The notes below the pieces were generated by a model. The model was not told where the DNA came from and searched no databases. It was given only the letters and a program-made list of their open reading frames with translations. Both the position numbers and the translations under genes were made by a program. From the NCBI GenBank assembly GCA_963575745.1, contig CAUYUJ010018305.1, positions 275,001 through 339,000 on the forward strand: DNA of 64,000 bases. The letters run 5' to 3'. The stretch's first letter is position 1, and each line of letters begins with the position of its first letter. Shown one piece after another: positions 1 to 11,469 of the stretch. Origin of the DNA: Prorocentrum cordatum. Lineage: Eukaryota; Sar; Dinophyceae; Prorocentrales; Prorocentraceae.

Positions 1-103
1 GGTTCGTCGAACGCGGCCATCCCCCCCCTCAGGGGTGCCTCCTCCTTCTCCTTCTTCTCCTCCTCGTCCTCCCTCCTTCCCCCTCCCTCCTCCCTCCCTC
101 CTC

Positions 104-270
104 TCCCTCCTCCTGCTCCTCCTCCTCCTGTCCTCCTCCTGCTCCTCCTCCTCCTCCTCCTCCTCCTCCTCCTCCTCCTCCTCCTCCTCCTCCTCCTCCT
201 CCTCCTCCTCCTCCTCCTCCTCTTCCTCCTCCCCCTCGTCCTTCTCCTCCTCCTCCTCCTCCTCCTCATC
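104..270 (+). repeat. (TCC)n microsatellite, likely intron polypyrimidine tract
   Basis: Almost pure CTC/TCC repeats. A candidate 3' splice site (CCGCAG at 348-353) and an open exon follow, so the tract may serve as the polypyrimidine stretch of an intron whose 5' end is outside the window. Confidence 0.85.
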
Positions 271-353
271 CTCCTCGCTCTTCGCTCCTGCCCGTCCGCT
301 CCTCTCCCCCGCCTCCATGTTCTTCTCCTCCGACGCCGCCTTCTTCGCCGCAG

Positions 354-1301
354 CGGCCCATCAGGACGCTGCCGGGGTGGAACAAGAGATACCTGGACAA
401 CGGGCCGATGCACAGCATGGAGAATAGACCGCTCAAGTGAGGAAGAGAAGCAAGAAGACAAACAGCAATATCGTTATGAGCAGGCATTCCGTGAGGTAGA
501 TTTTGAAAACTCCCGTCTCCGCCAACGGCGACCCTGGATGGGCGGAGCTCGACAAGCTCGACCAGGATGACGATGGGGACTGCTGCTCTGACGACGACGG
601 CCCGCGCCCGCATATCGCAGGAGGGGGGGGTGCCGTTGGTACTGGCGCCCTTGCCGCCGCTGCCTGTTCGTTGGCGGACGGATGCATCGCCGAAGGAGGA
701 AGAGGTGAGGCTGAGTCCTAGACTTCCCCCGAAAAAGGATCAATGTCACAGGCTCGAGCCGATCTACTTGCCGCTGAAGAGCGCCCCGCGTTGCGATGAG
801 CTCCTCTCCAGCTTCTACAGCACTAAGGACTTCACCTTCAACCCGAATGTGCCCGCCTTTCTTCCTCCTTGCCCGAGGGGGACGCGGCACCCGAGAATCG
901 CCGCGGTGCGCAAGCTTGGTAACATCATCAAGGAGCCGTGTTTGATCGGCCACTTCAACGCATCCCGAAGCTCGTCACACACTCTGAGGGCATCCCGTCG
1001 CGCGCTTCCTCTCCCTCTCTCCGCCCTTCTTCCCTTCGGTCTTTCTCTCTTCTGTCCGCACCTGATTTGATACGTTGCGTCCCACCGCTGCCATACCGCT
1101 GCTTGGATTTCAGGGGCCGCTAACAGGCAGTGTTTCGTCAGCCATCTCATCGGGGTCCACATAGACCTATTCGACAAGAGTTTTGGCTCTGGTCTCTATG
1201 TTACGACTTCCAGGCTGGCTCCATTTCCGAGACGTGTTTGGTTCAAGCCTCCTTGTACCTCAATCTCAGCAAATTTGGCCTTCGAAGTTTGGGCTTTAGC
1301 G
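354..1301 (+). CDS. Unknown protein, three consecutive exons (partial gene)
   Basis: I do not recognise the product. Proposed exons are 354-436, 752-918 and 1114-about 1301. Intron 437-751 runs GTGAGG to CACAG and intron 919-1113 runs GTAACA to a CT-rich tract plus TTTCAG. The phases agree: the first junction completes a Lys codon and the second a Gly codon, giving one open frame across all three exons. Readable stretches include LPGWNKRYLDNGPMHS, FYSTKDFTFNPNVPAF and CFVSHLIGVHIDLFDK. Third codon positions are mostly G or C in exon 2, which favours this strand over the overlapping minus-strand frames. The 5' start lies upstream of the window. The 3' end is uncertain: a donor at 1302 (GTGCGC) or 1192 (GTCTCT) would both work, followed by another CTC tract. 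Splice sites are inferred, not proven. Confidence 0.5.
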
Positions 1302-1325
1302 GTGCGCTGGAATCCTGATACCTCT

Positions 1326-1400
1326 CCTCTCTCTTTCCTCCACCTCCTCCTCCTCCTCCTCCTCCTCCTCCCTCACCTCCTCCTCCTCCTCCTCCTCCCC
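1326..1400 (+). repeat. (CTC)n microsatellite
   Basis: CTC/TCC run directly downstream of the third exon of the 0.3-1.3 kb gene. It may lie in its next intron. Confidence 0.8.
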
Positions 1401-1401
1401 T

Positions 1402-2734
1402 ATGGGGTGGCCCGGGTCCCCGGGTCGTGCCCAGAGGTCTGCGCGCGGCCCCCCAGCAAAAGGCGGGCCCGCAGCACGCCCCGAGGATGGCCAACCTTCC
1501 CAAGGGTACCCGGTACCCTTGCATCCTTGCTCCTTCGGCCCAGCCTTGGCCACTTTCGCTGGCTGCGCCCCGCTCGAGAAGCCTCGAGGCGGCCTTCCGA
1601 GGCCCCTGAATACTTGTCGTGCATCCCCATGCTACGGGTCGAATGTATTCCAAGAAGGCGTTGGGTCCAGACGGTGAAACGAAGACCACTTCCGACCGAG
1701 GAGATGCTCTGTTTCGGGCCGTTCCCCAGATTTGGGCCAGGGGATCCGATTCGCGGCCGAGGCTCGCCTTGGGCAGGAGCTCCTCCGTTCCTGACTCAGT
1801 GTTCGCTAATGTGGGCTGACACTTCCTCCTCCTCCTCCTCCTCCTCCTCCTCCTCCTCCTCCTCCTCCTCCTCCTCCTCCTCCTCTTCCTCCAATTCCTC
1901 CTGTCCTCCTCCTCCTCCTCCTCCTCCTCCTCCTCCTCCTCCTCCTCCTCCCCTCCTCCTCAGCACGGCGTTCGTGGCCCTCCCGGGCATCCAAGGTCTT
2001 GGACAAAGTCAAGGGGGGAGCTCGACGCCATTTTCGGCCTCCAGGGGCTCTCGCCCTGGGGCCGTCGGCAAACGACTCGGGGCGAACGGCCGGCCCTGCG
2101 GCAGGGCCGGGACATCGGGGGCCCGGCATTGCAAACTTCAAGCCGTCGGATGTCTGGGCAGAACCCCGCTGGCGCTGGCGCTACGGAACTGTGCCGAGCC
2201 CCAGCAGCCCCAGGGCCCTCGACCCCCTTCCCATGGGCTGCTTTTGGTGTTGTCCGGCCGTCCTGGGGCGTGTCTGATGGCCCGCGGCCCGGGAGCTGCC
2301 CCCAGAGGTCGAAGCTGGGACAAAACGTCAGCACCAAGAAATCACGACGTTGGATGCCTGGGTCTCCGGAGGTCTCTGGAGGCACCCTCGGAGGCCACCT
2401 TAGGCTCCGCGGACGCCTCTAGAGGCTTCCTCGAGCCGCACGCGAGGCCGAGAACGTTCAAAAACCTTGATCCTTGATCGATCCTCCATCCTCGATCCTC
2501 GACCTTCGATCCCTCTTCGGCGGCCAAGCTCGGTCCTTGATCTGCAATCCCTCCTCGGCGACGAGCGCTGGCGATCAGCGACGGCCCCAGCTCGTGCGGC
2601 GGGGCCCGGCGGATCCTGGGGCACGGGGAGCGAGTCGTGAACGAGCCCTGGGCGTTCGAGGAGTCGTCCTTCGCGGGCTTCACGAGGGACCGGCGCTTTG
2701 GCCGAGGGGTCCTCCTTTTCCTCCCCATGCTCTT
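1402..2734. other. GC-rich stretch without a supportable gene
   Basis: Several overlapping frames stay open on both strands because of base composition, but I see no family motif or convincing exon pair. A long (TCC)n tract at 1826-1955 interrupts it. 2470-2560 holds short degenerate CTTGATC/CCTCGATC repeats. Confidence 0.5.
1826..1955 (+). repeat. (TCC)n microsatellite
   Basis: Pure TCC/CCT repeats with a short break near 1886-1905. The long Ser, Pro, Glu or Arg runs encoded in its six frames are artefacts. Confidence 0.9.
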
Positions 2735-2835
2735 CTTCCTCCTCCTCCTCCTCCTCCTCTGCCTCCTCCTCCTCCTTCTTCCTCTGCTGCTCCTGCTCCT
2801 TCTCCCCCTGCTGCTCCTGCTCCGCCTTCGCGTCT
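2735..2835 (+). repeat. Degenerate (CTC)n/(CTG CTC) tract
   Basis: Imperfect CTC repeats with CTGCTCCTG interruptions. The flanking GC-rich sequence to 3340 holds no recognisable gene. Confidence 0.75.
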
Positions 2836-3344
2836 CCCTCCCTCCCTCTCTCACTCCCTCTCCCGCCCGCCCCCCCCTTCTCTCCGGGGCTCTGGCGCCG
2901 CCTTTTCTCCACATGGCGGCCCCTGGTGCTCTATATACCGCAGAGCCCCTCCAGGGGATCGAACCTCATCACGGTTTCTGGCAAGCAGAGGGCCCGACAC
3001 GGGCCTCTGCTTCATGGGGGTCCTGGGTCGGTCGTTTTTCAGGAGGGAAAAACACAGACACAGTTAATCGCCGATTCCCCAGAAGTATGGGAAAATATGG
3101 GAAAACATGGGAAGTGGGGGGAAGGCAATTACGCTACCGAGGAACCCCACATACTGATTTTATGTCTTGTGTGAACCGCGCTACCACTACCGCCGCCGTC
3201 ATGCTCTTAGGTGCCCCCTGTGGTCGTTGAAAGGAGGGGGAGGACGTGTGGGGGGAGAGGAGGGGTTGAGGAGTCATCTGTGACGGTCATATCCGGCGTC
3301 GCCTGGCACTTGGATACGAGAGGTAATACGCAATCCCGCACTAG

Positions 3345-4860
3345 AGGCTATGCCTGGACGACCCTGGCACGCATAGGGAGACCACCCGCTGCGCACCCCC
3401 TCTGGTGTCGAGAAAATGCCACGCCTGCAATGCCTGGACGACCCTGGCCCGCATAGGGAGACCACCCCCTGCGCACCCCCTCTGGTGTTGAGAAAATGCC
3501 ACGCCTGCTATGCCTGGACGAGCCTGGCACGCATAGGGAGACCACCCCCTACGCACCCCCTCTGGTGTCGAGAAACTGCCACGCCTGCTATGCCTGGACG
3601 ACCCTGGTACGCATAGGGAGACCACCCCCTGCGCACCCCCTTCTGGTGTCGAGAAAATGCCACGCCTGCAATGCATGGACGACCCTGGCACGCATAGGGA
3701 GACCACCCCCTGCGCACCCCCTCTGGTGTCGAGAAAATGCCACGCCTGCAATGTCTGGACTACCCTGGCACGCATAGGGAGACCACCCCCTACGCACCCA
3801 CTCTGGTGTCGAGAAAATGCCACGCCTGCAATGCCTGGACGACCCTGGCACGCATAGGGAGACCACCCCCTGCGCACCCCCTCTGGTGTCGAGAAAATGC
3901 CACGCCTGCTATGCCTGGACGACCCTGGCACGCATAGGGAGACCACCCCCTGCGCACCCCCTCTGGTGTCGAGAAAATGCCACGCCTGCTATGCCTGGAC
4001 GACCCTGGCACGCATAGGGAGACCACCCCCTGCGCACCCCCTCTGGTGTCGAGAAAATGCCACGCCTGCAATGCCTGGACGACCCTGGCACGCATAGGGA
4101 GACCACCCCCTGCGCACCCCCTCTGGTGTCGAGAAAATGCCACGCCTGCAATGCCTGGACGACCCTGGCACGCATAGGGAGACCACCCCCTGCGCACCCC
4201 CTCTGGTGTCGAGAAAATGCCACGCCTGCTATGCCTGGACGACCCTGGCACGCATAGGGAGACCACCCCCTGCGCACCCCCTCTGGTGTCGAGAAAATGC
4301 CACGCCTGCTATGCCTGGACGACCCTGGCACGCATAGGGAGACCACCCCCTGCGCACCCCCTCTGGTGTCGAGAAATGCCACGCCTGCTATGCCTGGACG
4401 ACCCTGGCACGCATAGAGACCACCCCCTGCGCACGGTGTCGAGAAAATGCCACGCCTGCAATGCCTGGACGACCCTGGCACGCATAGGGAGACCACCCCC
4501 TGCGCACCCCTCTGGTGTCGAGAAATGCCACGCCTGCTATGCCTGGATGACCTTGGCACGCATAGGGAGACCACCCCCTGCGCACCCCTTCTGGTGTCGA
4601 GAAAATGCCACGCCTGCAATGCCTGGACGACCCTGGCACGCATAGGGAGACCACCCCCTGCGCACCCCCTCTGGTGTCGAGAAAATGCCACGCCTGCAAT
4701 GCCTGGACGAGCCTGGCACGCATAGGGAGACCACCCCCTGCGCACCCCTTCTGGTGTCGAGAAAATGCCACGCCTGCAATGCCTGGACGACCCTGGCACG
4801 CATAGGGAGACCACCCCCTGCTGTGCCTGGACGACCGTCGTGCACGCGGCCGTGGTGAGA
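3345..4860 (+). repeat. 80-bp tandem array, about 19-20 units
   Basis: Units begin near TGCCTGGACGACCCTGGCAC and contain CGCATAGGGAGACCACCCCC and TGGTGTCGAGAAAATGCCAC. Starts recur about every 80 bp (for example 3430, 3510, 3590, 3831, 3911, 3991, 4071). Units near 4370-4540 carry small deletions, and the 3' units (after 4820) are truncated and diverged. Because 80 is not a multiple of three, the array gives staggered 66-codon frames; these are not genes. Confidence 0.97.
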
Positions 4861-5265
4861 GACTACCCCCTGCGCACCCCCTGTGGTGTCGTGTACTTGC
4901 CGTGCACGCGTTGAGCGCGGGTGAGGAGAGGAAGGAGGAGAGAGGATATGAGGTGTGAGGTGAGGTGAGACGCGGGTGCGCCGCGGCAGGGAAGAAATCC
5001 GGAACCCCACGACACATGTGTGGAAAAACACAAAAGTTAGGGGAACATATGAGGAATCCGGTGATTTGTGTTTATTTATTTGTGTGTCCCAGGGCCCCTC
5101 CAGTTTTGTTGTTTCACGACGCCAGAAGCCTCAGTCCTCAGAGGTCTCCAGATGTCGCCGAGGGCTTCTGGAGGCGAGGCCTCTGCAGGCCTCCCGGGGC
5201 CCCGAGGGAGCCAGCCAGGAGCGGCCAAAGCCTCGGCCCCCAGAGGCCGAACATCGCCCCACGTC

Positions 5266-5430
<165 letters not shown>

Positions 5431-5628
5431 TGTTGTTTGGTGTTTCTCTATTTTTGTTGTTTCTTTTGTTCTCTCCTTTTTCTGTTTGTCAAAAAATAAA
5501 AAAAGTTATACTACATATTTATATATGCAACCTATATACATGTGTACATTTTTAAGGTATACATGTATTTATATGTAGATATATACACATACACACATAT
5601 ATATGTTTACACACACATATCTATACAT

Positions 5629-5745
5629 GCATGTATGTATGTATGTATGTATGTATGTATGTATGTATGTATGTATGCATGCATGCATGCATGGATGTAT
5701 GTATGTATGTATGTATGTATGTATGTATGTATGTATGTATGTATA
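5629..5745 (+). repeat. (TATG)n tetranucleotide microsatellite
   Basis: TATG/CATG repeats embedded in AT-rich sequence (5500-5770) with TATACACACATA-like runs. Confidence 0.9.
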
Positions 5746-5796
5746 TTTGTATATTTGTATATCTATATATGATGTTTTGCTTTTTGTCCCTGCCAG

Positions 5797-5932
5797 CACG
5801 CGAGGAGGTCTTGGGTTCTGCTCCCCCTCGCGCCGTCAAGCTTGGGGGCGGCGGGCGGCAGGATGATCCCGGGCTGCTCGCGGCGTGCTTCGACCACGAC
5901 TGGGGCCTGTCCAAGCTGGCTCAGGCCAGAGG
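5797..5932 (+). CDS. Candidate internal exon, unknown protein
   Basis: A candidate acceptor (TCCCTGCCAG) precedes an open stretch with G/C-rich third positions, reading REEVLGSAPPRAVKLGG and then FDHDWGLSKLAQA. A possible donor is GTGCTG at 5933. No family is recognised and no partner exon was identified, so boundaries and even coding status are uncertain. The AT-rich TATG tract just upstream would lie in the preceding intron. Confidence 0.3.
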
Positions 5933-6330
5933 GTGCTGGCATGGGGGGGGGGTGCCTGTGCCCATTGCCGCCCAGGTCAGAGCTTGTCGCCGGTAACGTT
6001 AGGTGGGGATAGACTCAGGAGGGACGCATCAACCCCCAATCGCCCCCTGAGTGGGGCCTGATAGCCCACTCTGCCCAGAAACGTACGGTTTTGCTATTGG
6101 GGGCCCATCGCTGATCCATCGGCGATGTATTGCCGATCCTGGCTCGACGTGTCTCCCCCTGAGCTGGTCCCCCTCATCGCTGCCCCTCTGTTTTGGGGAG
6201 GTGGAGGAGGGATCGCCATGAAGGAACGGGGTCTGGGAGGCAAACATTCCTGGAAGCTTCTGGCCGTTTTTGGCCTCCCTGGGTTTTCCACTGCGCCCCT
6301 GGACTGTCAACCGATTGGCTTAGGAGGCTC

Positions 6331-6498
6331 CTGGCTGGTGTCGGCCTCCACTGGCGAGCGAAAGGGTTCAGTGGGGTCTCGCTACGAATTCCATGCAAGG
6401 ATTACACTGGGAATGGGCAGTCAGGTGGTCCCTGGCTTGCTCATGGCTGGTGTCGGCCTCCACTGGTGACCGGACGGGTTCAGTGGAGTCTCGCTACG
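6331..6498 (+). repeat. Direct duplication, about 111-bp period
   Basis: GCTGGTGTCGGCCTCCACTG and GGTTCAGTGG-GTCTCGCTACG occur at 6331-6388 and again at 6442-6498. The rest of 5940-7130 has open frames on the plus strand but no motif I can support. Confidence 0.75.
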
Positions 6499-7138
6499 CT
6501 GCCGACCTCCACGGTGCAAGGAGTTCGGCATGTGTGGCACTGTGCGCCCGTCGGCTGCTTTCCCCTGTAAGGACTCCTTTTTCAACATGTGCCACTGTTG
6601 TACAAACAAGATGTACTGCCGTTTGCAGTCCTATCTGTGACGAGGTTGCCCCTCTTCACTCCTGCGCTGACACGATGTTTCGCTGACGCGATGGATTTGT
6701 GTCGCCTACGGCACGGGCGTCGTCTGGGTGTGCCTGTCGGTCCTGTTCGTCTCTGACGGTGCTTCGTGCCGACTCACACCGAGTGATAGACCTCTGCGTG
6801 TTTATGGTAGCGCCGCCGCGCCATTTTGGCTGCGCTTACTTGCTGGTCGCCACCGGGATTTCCACGCCACCGGGTTGGGAGTTTCGTTTCTGGCTCTCCT
6901 TCTGGGTGGCTACCCGCGCGCTCGCTTCGCTTGCCTCTCTCTTTTCTTGCTGCCTAGTCGCGGCCCGGCTAGTGTTCGGACGGCTTTCGACCTGCTTCGC
7001 GAGCCCACAGACCAAACATATCCCCACCAACGCATCCAGAAACGTTGCCCAGGGGAGTTGAGGTGATTTGGGAAATGGGGGAACATGCAGAACCACAACG
7101 GGCGGGAAAATCCGTCCGATACCCCAGGAGGGGGATGA

Positions 7139-7530
7139 TTGTGGAGGAGAAGGAAGAGGAGGAGAAGGAGGAGGAGGGTGATGAGGAGGAAGGAGGAAGA
7201 TACCTTGGAGAAGGAGGAGGAGGAGGAGGAGGAGGAGGAGGAGGAGGAGGAGGAGGAGGAGGAGGAGGAGGAGGAGGAGGAGGACGAGGAGAGGAGGAGG
7301 GAGGAGGAGGAGGAGGGAGGAGGAGGACGAGAGGAGGAGGAGGAGGAGGAAGAGGAAAAGGAGGAGGAGGAGGGCGATGAGTAAGGAGAAGAGACAGTGG
7401 ACAAGGAGGAGGAGGAGGAGGAGGGAGGAGGAGGAGGAGGAGGAGGGAGGAGGAGGAGGAGGAGGAGGAGGAGGGAGGAGGAGGAGGAGGAGGAGGAGGA
7501 GGAGGAGGAGAGGGAGGAGGAGGAGGAGAA
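7139..7530 (+). repeat. (GGA)n microsatellite block
   Basis: GGA/GAG repeats with interruptions (7373-7410). Long Glu, Gly, Pro, Ser or Leu frames across it are artefacts. Confidence 0.95.
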
Positions 7531-7544
7531 ACAAACATCATCTT

Positions 7545-8090
7545 GGCGAACCCAGTGGCTTCTTTGAGCGTCTTGGGTGCCCCGGAGATCCTCTTGAGGC
7601 CTCTTGGAGGCCTCTTGGGCGCCTCTTCGGGCTGTCTGGGCGCCTCTTGGGGTCCTTTTGGTGCGCTCTTGGGAGCTTCAGGGACACTCTTGGGGCCATC
7701 TTGGAAGACATCGATAAAAATGAGGGGTTCCTTAATTCACCCCACCCCCCTGGGAGCCCCGAGAGTCGCCTCTTGGGGCGCTCTTGGGGCGCTCTTGGAG
7801 CGCTCCTGGGCGCTCTTGGGGCCGTTTTGGGGCTCTCTTGGGTCTCTCCTGGCCTCGGATGGCCATCGGAAGCGAAACTGCTTTTGGAAGGATTTTGGCC
7901 TGTTCGGGGCCTCCTTGGGGAGCTCTTTGGCCACTTGGAGCCGTCTTGGAGCGGTCTTGGGGCCTCTTGGAGCATCTTGGGAGCCATCTGGAGGCATTTC
8001 GGGATATCTTGAGCCATCTTGGAGCTCATCTTGGGCTTTCCGAGGCGCTCTTGGAGCCATCGTGGGCCCTCTTGGACGCCCCAACCCCTC
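7545..8090 (+). repeat. Degenerate short-period CTTGG-rich repeat
   Basis: The sequence repeats TCTTGGGGC, CTCTTGGAG and CATCTTGG words at irregular 9-15 bp spacing. Both strands therefore have long frames: Leu/Gly/Ala-rich on plus, Pro/Lys/Arg-rich (PKMAQD, RPRTGQ-like) on minus. A shorter similar patch is at 11,262-11,345. I treat it as a repeat rather than a gene; dinoflagellate gene sets do contain such Pro/Lys/Arg/Gln-rich predictions. Confidence 0.65.
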
Positions 8091-8264
8091 GAAAGGGGAC
8101 CCCAGGTCCAGGGGAGGGGGTAGGGGCCCCTCCCCGAAGGAGAAGAGGGGCATATGGAAAACAAAACACCCTAGACCACCTACGCCCAAAAGGGCTGGTG
8201 GGAGAGCGGGACATCTTCCGCACATAGTCAGGGCGGAAGTACATACAATTCATACAGGGCAATT

Positions 8265-8460
8265 CTGAAGCGGGGGAGGGGGAGGGGATAGGGGGCAGGG
8301 TGGAGGGAGGGGGCAGAGGGGGGGAGGAGGGGGAGGGAGGGGGAGGGAGGGGAAGGAGGGGGGAGCCCGCCAGTTTGTCAAGACCGTGGGGGAGGGATGG
8401 GGAAGGGATGGGGGAGGGAGGGGGAGGGAGGAGGAGGGAGGGGGAAGAGGGGGACGAGGG
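8265..8460 (+). repeat. GGGGA/GGGA purine-rich repeat with partial exon-like duplicate
   Basis: Degenerate GGGAGG repeat. At 8361-8385 it contains GAGCCCGCCAGTTTGTCAAG, nearly identical to 9685-9703 where the exon of the 9.7 kb candidate gene starts. Confidence 0.75.
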
Positions 8461-8579
8461 CATGTTAGGTGCGCTCGCGTCAACATCTGACATCCTACCC
8501 TCCCTCCCATCCCTTACTATGGCGCTGATTTTCTCTATCCGCGGGCGCGTGTCGTAGCGGACCTGTGGCTCCGCGCGCG

Positions 8580-9300
<721 letters not shown>

Positions 9301-9359
9301 GCGGCGGGGCGGGGCGTGGTGCGGCGCGGTGGTGGCGGGCGGATGGGCGCGCGAGAAAG

Positions 9360-9520
9360 AGGCCCGCGCTGGGGCGAGAACGCCATCCTGAACGACGGAG
9401 GCAAAACACCGATCCGAAAATGAGGCCCACGCTGCAGCGGGAGCACGATTCGGAACGATTCGGGAGCAGAAATGAGGCCGGCGCCTCAGCGAGAGCAGCA
9501 TTTTGAAAAAAAGCGCAGGC
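9360..9520 (+). repeat. Degenerate units of the GGA-associated repeat family B
   Basis: Words such as GCGAGAGCAGCATTTTGAAA match the units at 32.8-33.0, 55.7-56.0 and 58.3-58.6 kb (GCGAGAGCCACATTTTGAAA). Confidence 0.5.
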
Positions 9521-9693
9521 GAAAACCCAACTCCGGGGAATCGTGTGTGTAAAAAAACAGTACGCGGGGGGAGGGGGGGCGAATACGCAAAAGACGTCAT
9601 CAGGGGAAGAGGGAGAGTAGTATTCATATTGAGTAATTGTGGAGGGAGGGGGGGGGAGGGGCAGGGAGGGGCGGGGGAGAGGGAGCCCGCCAG

Positions 9694-10027
9694 TTCGTCA
9701 AGACGGAGGCGGCGGCGGCCGCCCTGTGCGACGTGGTGCGGCCGCGCTACCTCCAGCTGGCCAACGTGTTCGCCGGCGAGTCCCTGCGCGGCCACAGCTC
9801 CTCGCGCCAGGTCGCGGGACTAGGAACCGCCGCTTTGTGGCCCTGCCTGCCCCCCCCGCCCTGCCACGCTCCTTCTGCTGCTCCTCCTCTTCCTCCTACT
9901 CCTCCTCCTTCTCCTCCTCCTCCCCCTCCTCCTCCCCCTCCTCCTCCTCCTCCTCCTCCTTTTCCTCCTTCTCCTCCTTTTCCTCCTCCTCCTCCTCCTC
10001 GTCTTCTCTTCTCCGTCTCTCTCCTCC

Positions 10028-10059
<32 letters not shown>

Positions 10060-10160
10060 CTCCTCCTCCTCCTCCTCCTCCTCCTCCTCCTCCTCCCCTC
10101 CCTCTTCCTCAGGCTGAGACTGCGGACGGTTCTCCCGATCATGGGTGGCGCCCTCGTTGA
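9694..10160 (+). CDS. Unknown protein, penultimate and terminal exon (candidate)
   Basis: Exon 9694-9810 follows acceptor GCCCGCCAG and ends at CGCCAG before donor GTCGCG. Its 39 codons include CDVVRPRYLQLANVFAGESL and use mostly G/C third positions. Intron 9811-10112 is filled by a (CTC)n tract and ends in CTTCCTCAG. Exon 10113-10160 continues in phase 0 for 15 codons (ETADGSPDHGWRPR) to TGA. No family is recognised. The splice structure is inferred from sites, phase and the pyrimidine tract only. Confidence 0.4.
9880..10108 (+). repeat. (CTC)n microsatellite forming an intron 3' end
   Basis: CTC/TCC tract ending in a candidate acceptor at 10,111-10,112. Confidence 0.85.
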
Positions 10161-11460
10161 CCCTCCTTCCGGCCAGCGCCAGGGGGGAGGGTACGAAGAC
10201 GAAGAGGTACAGGAGGAAGGGGAACGACCAAATGCCAGAGATCCCTGCAGGAGGGGGGCTGCGTGCCTGTGTGCGCCGGCGGTGGCTTGCCGTGCCCACG
10301 GGGAGGCGGCTCAAGCTTAGGCCCCACCTTTCCGAGGGGGAGGGAGAGACCCGCCTCGGCGCGTCCTCTCAGGGAGCGGGGGCCACCATGTACCTATCCT
10401 CGTCTGAAGGATCCGAGGAAGGGGGGGGGCAGGGCCTTCTCCTTGTGGTGCGAGCAGCGGGCAGGCGGGGTGCGGTGGGCAGTGAGGGACAGGGGTGCGT
10501 GGGTAAAGAGCACGGCGGGCGGAACAGGAGGCGGACGGTAAGGGGCGAAGTGATCTCAGTTATCGCTGCCTCTTTCCCGTCGCCTTTTTTTCGTATAGCG
10601 TATTATGACGAATGGGCCCGTGCGAGGATCCTGCCCCGACGCACCGAACGGTTGCCTGCATCGGGAGGTTGGGCATTTGGCGTGTCTGCCATAAGCAGAA
10701 TCTGGATCAAGAGGCGTGGGATGAGGCAGCAGGGGAGCAACAGGAAGGGGAGGATGACGATGACGGGGACGGGCGGAGAAGGAGGCTGAGAACGAAGGTG
10801 ATGAGGAGGGGGCTGTTATCACAGGGCATCCATCTCCGCTGGTGGTTGCCTGGAGGGGCCGCCTCGCCAGCCTCCTACGCCGCGTCAGAAGATCTTGCGA
10901 GGATGCTGCTCTTTTCCACAATAAGCGGCCCACAGGCATGCAAGATCTCAAGGACATTCTGGGGATCTGTAGCCCAAGGAGACATCCGCTTCTCTTCGCG
11001 CCAGAGCTCGTCCAGCCTCGACCACACTGGTTCAGTCTTGCTCGCAGCTTGTTCCAGTGTTTACGCTTCGCGCATACCCACCAACACCCGCCCATCTGGC
11101 AACGATGCCCAAGCGAGTTAACTTAATCACGGAGGTATGGGATCACGCGGTGGAACAACGACGGGGTGGCAGCCGTCGAACCGAATATCGGGATCTGCCT
11201 GAGCAGGCCAGGGCGTCAACTATAAATCCCTTCGCGGATCTTTCGGTATGGAAGCCTCTTGGCAGTTGACCTGGGCCATCTTGGGGGTTGGGGCCCTCTT
11301 GGCGCTCTCTTGGGGCACTGTTGGGGGCCCTGGAAACCCTCTTGGACATGGATCAGTTTTTGGTAAAACATTTGGCCTCTGTGTGCCAATACGAAAGTGT
11401 ATCCTCTTTCTCTGCCCGACGCTTGTGGCCATTTGGGCTCAGGCGCTCGGCCGATTTTGT
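10161..11460. other. No supportable gene; unique-looking moderate-GC sequence
   Basis: A possible exon follows the T-rich acceptor at 10,598 (plus frame reading AYYDEWARARILPRRTE), but I could not place a partner. 11,070-11,120 resembles 7,015-7,060 (CCCACCAACRC then GCCCAAG/GGCGAGTT-like words), a possible dispersed repeat. 11,262-11,345 carries CTTGG-type degenerate repeats. Confidence 0.4.
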
Positions 11461-11469
11461 GTAACGGTT

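Noticed and set aside
3345-4860. Regular repeats resembling a CRISPR array, or a repeat protein
   Set aside because: The whole 80-bp unit is conserved with no unique spacers, the period is not a multiple of three, and the setting is eukaryotic; it is a tandem satellite.
6836-7534. Long Leu/Pro/Ser frames on the minus strand (and similar ones at 32-33, 36.5-37.7 and 38.9-40.3 kb)
   Set aside because: Products of GGA, GTT or ACG microsatellites in the six frames.
7545-8090. Pro/Lys/Arg/Gln-rich protein on the minus strand
   Set aside because: The underlying DNA is a degenerate short-period repeat open on both strands; composition alone explains it.
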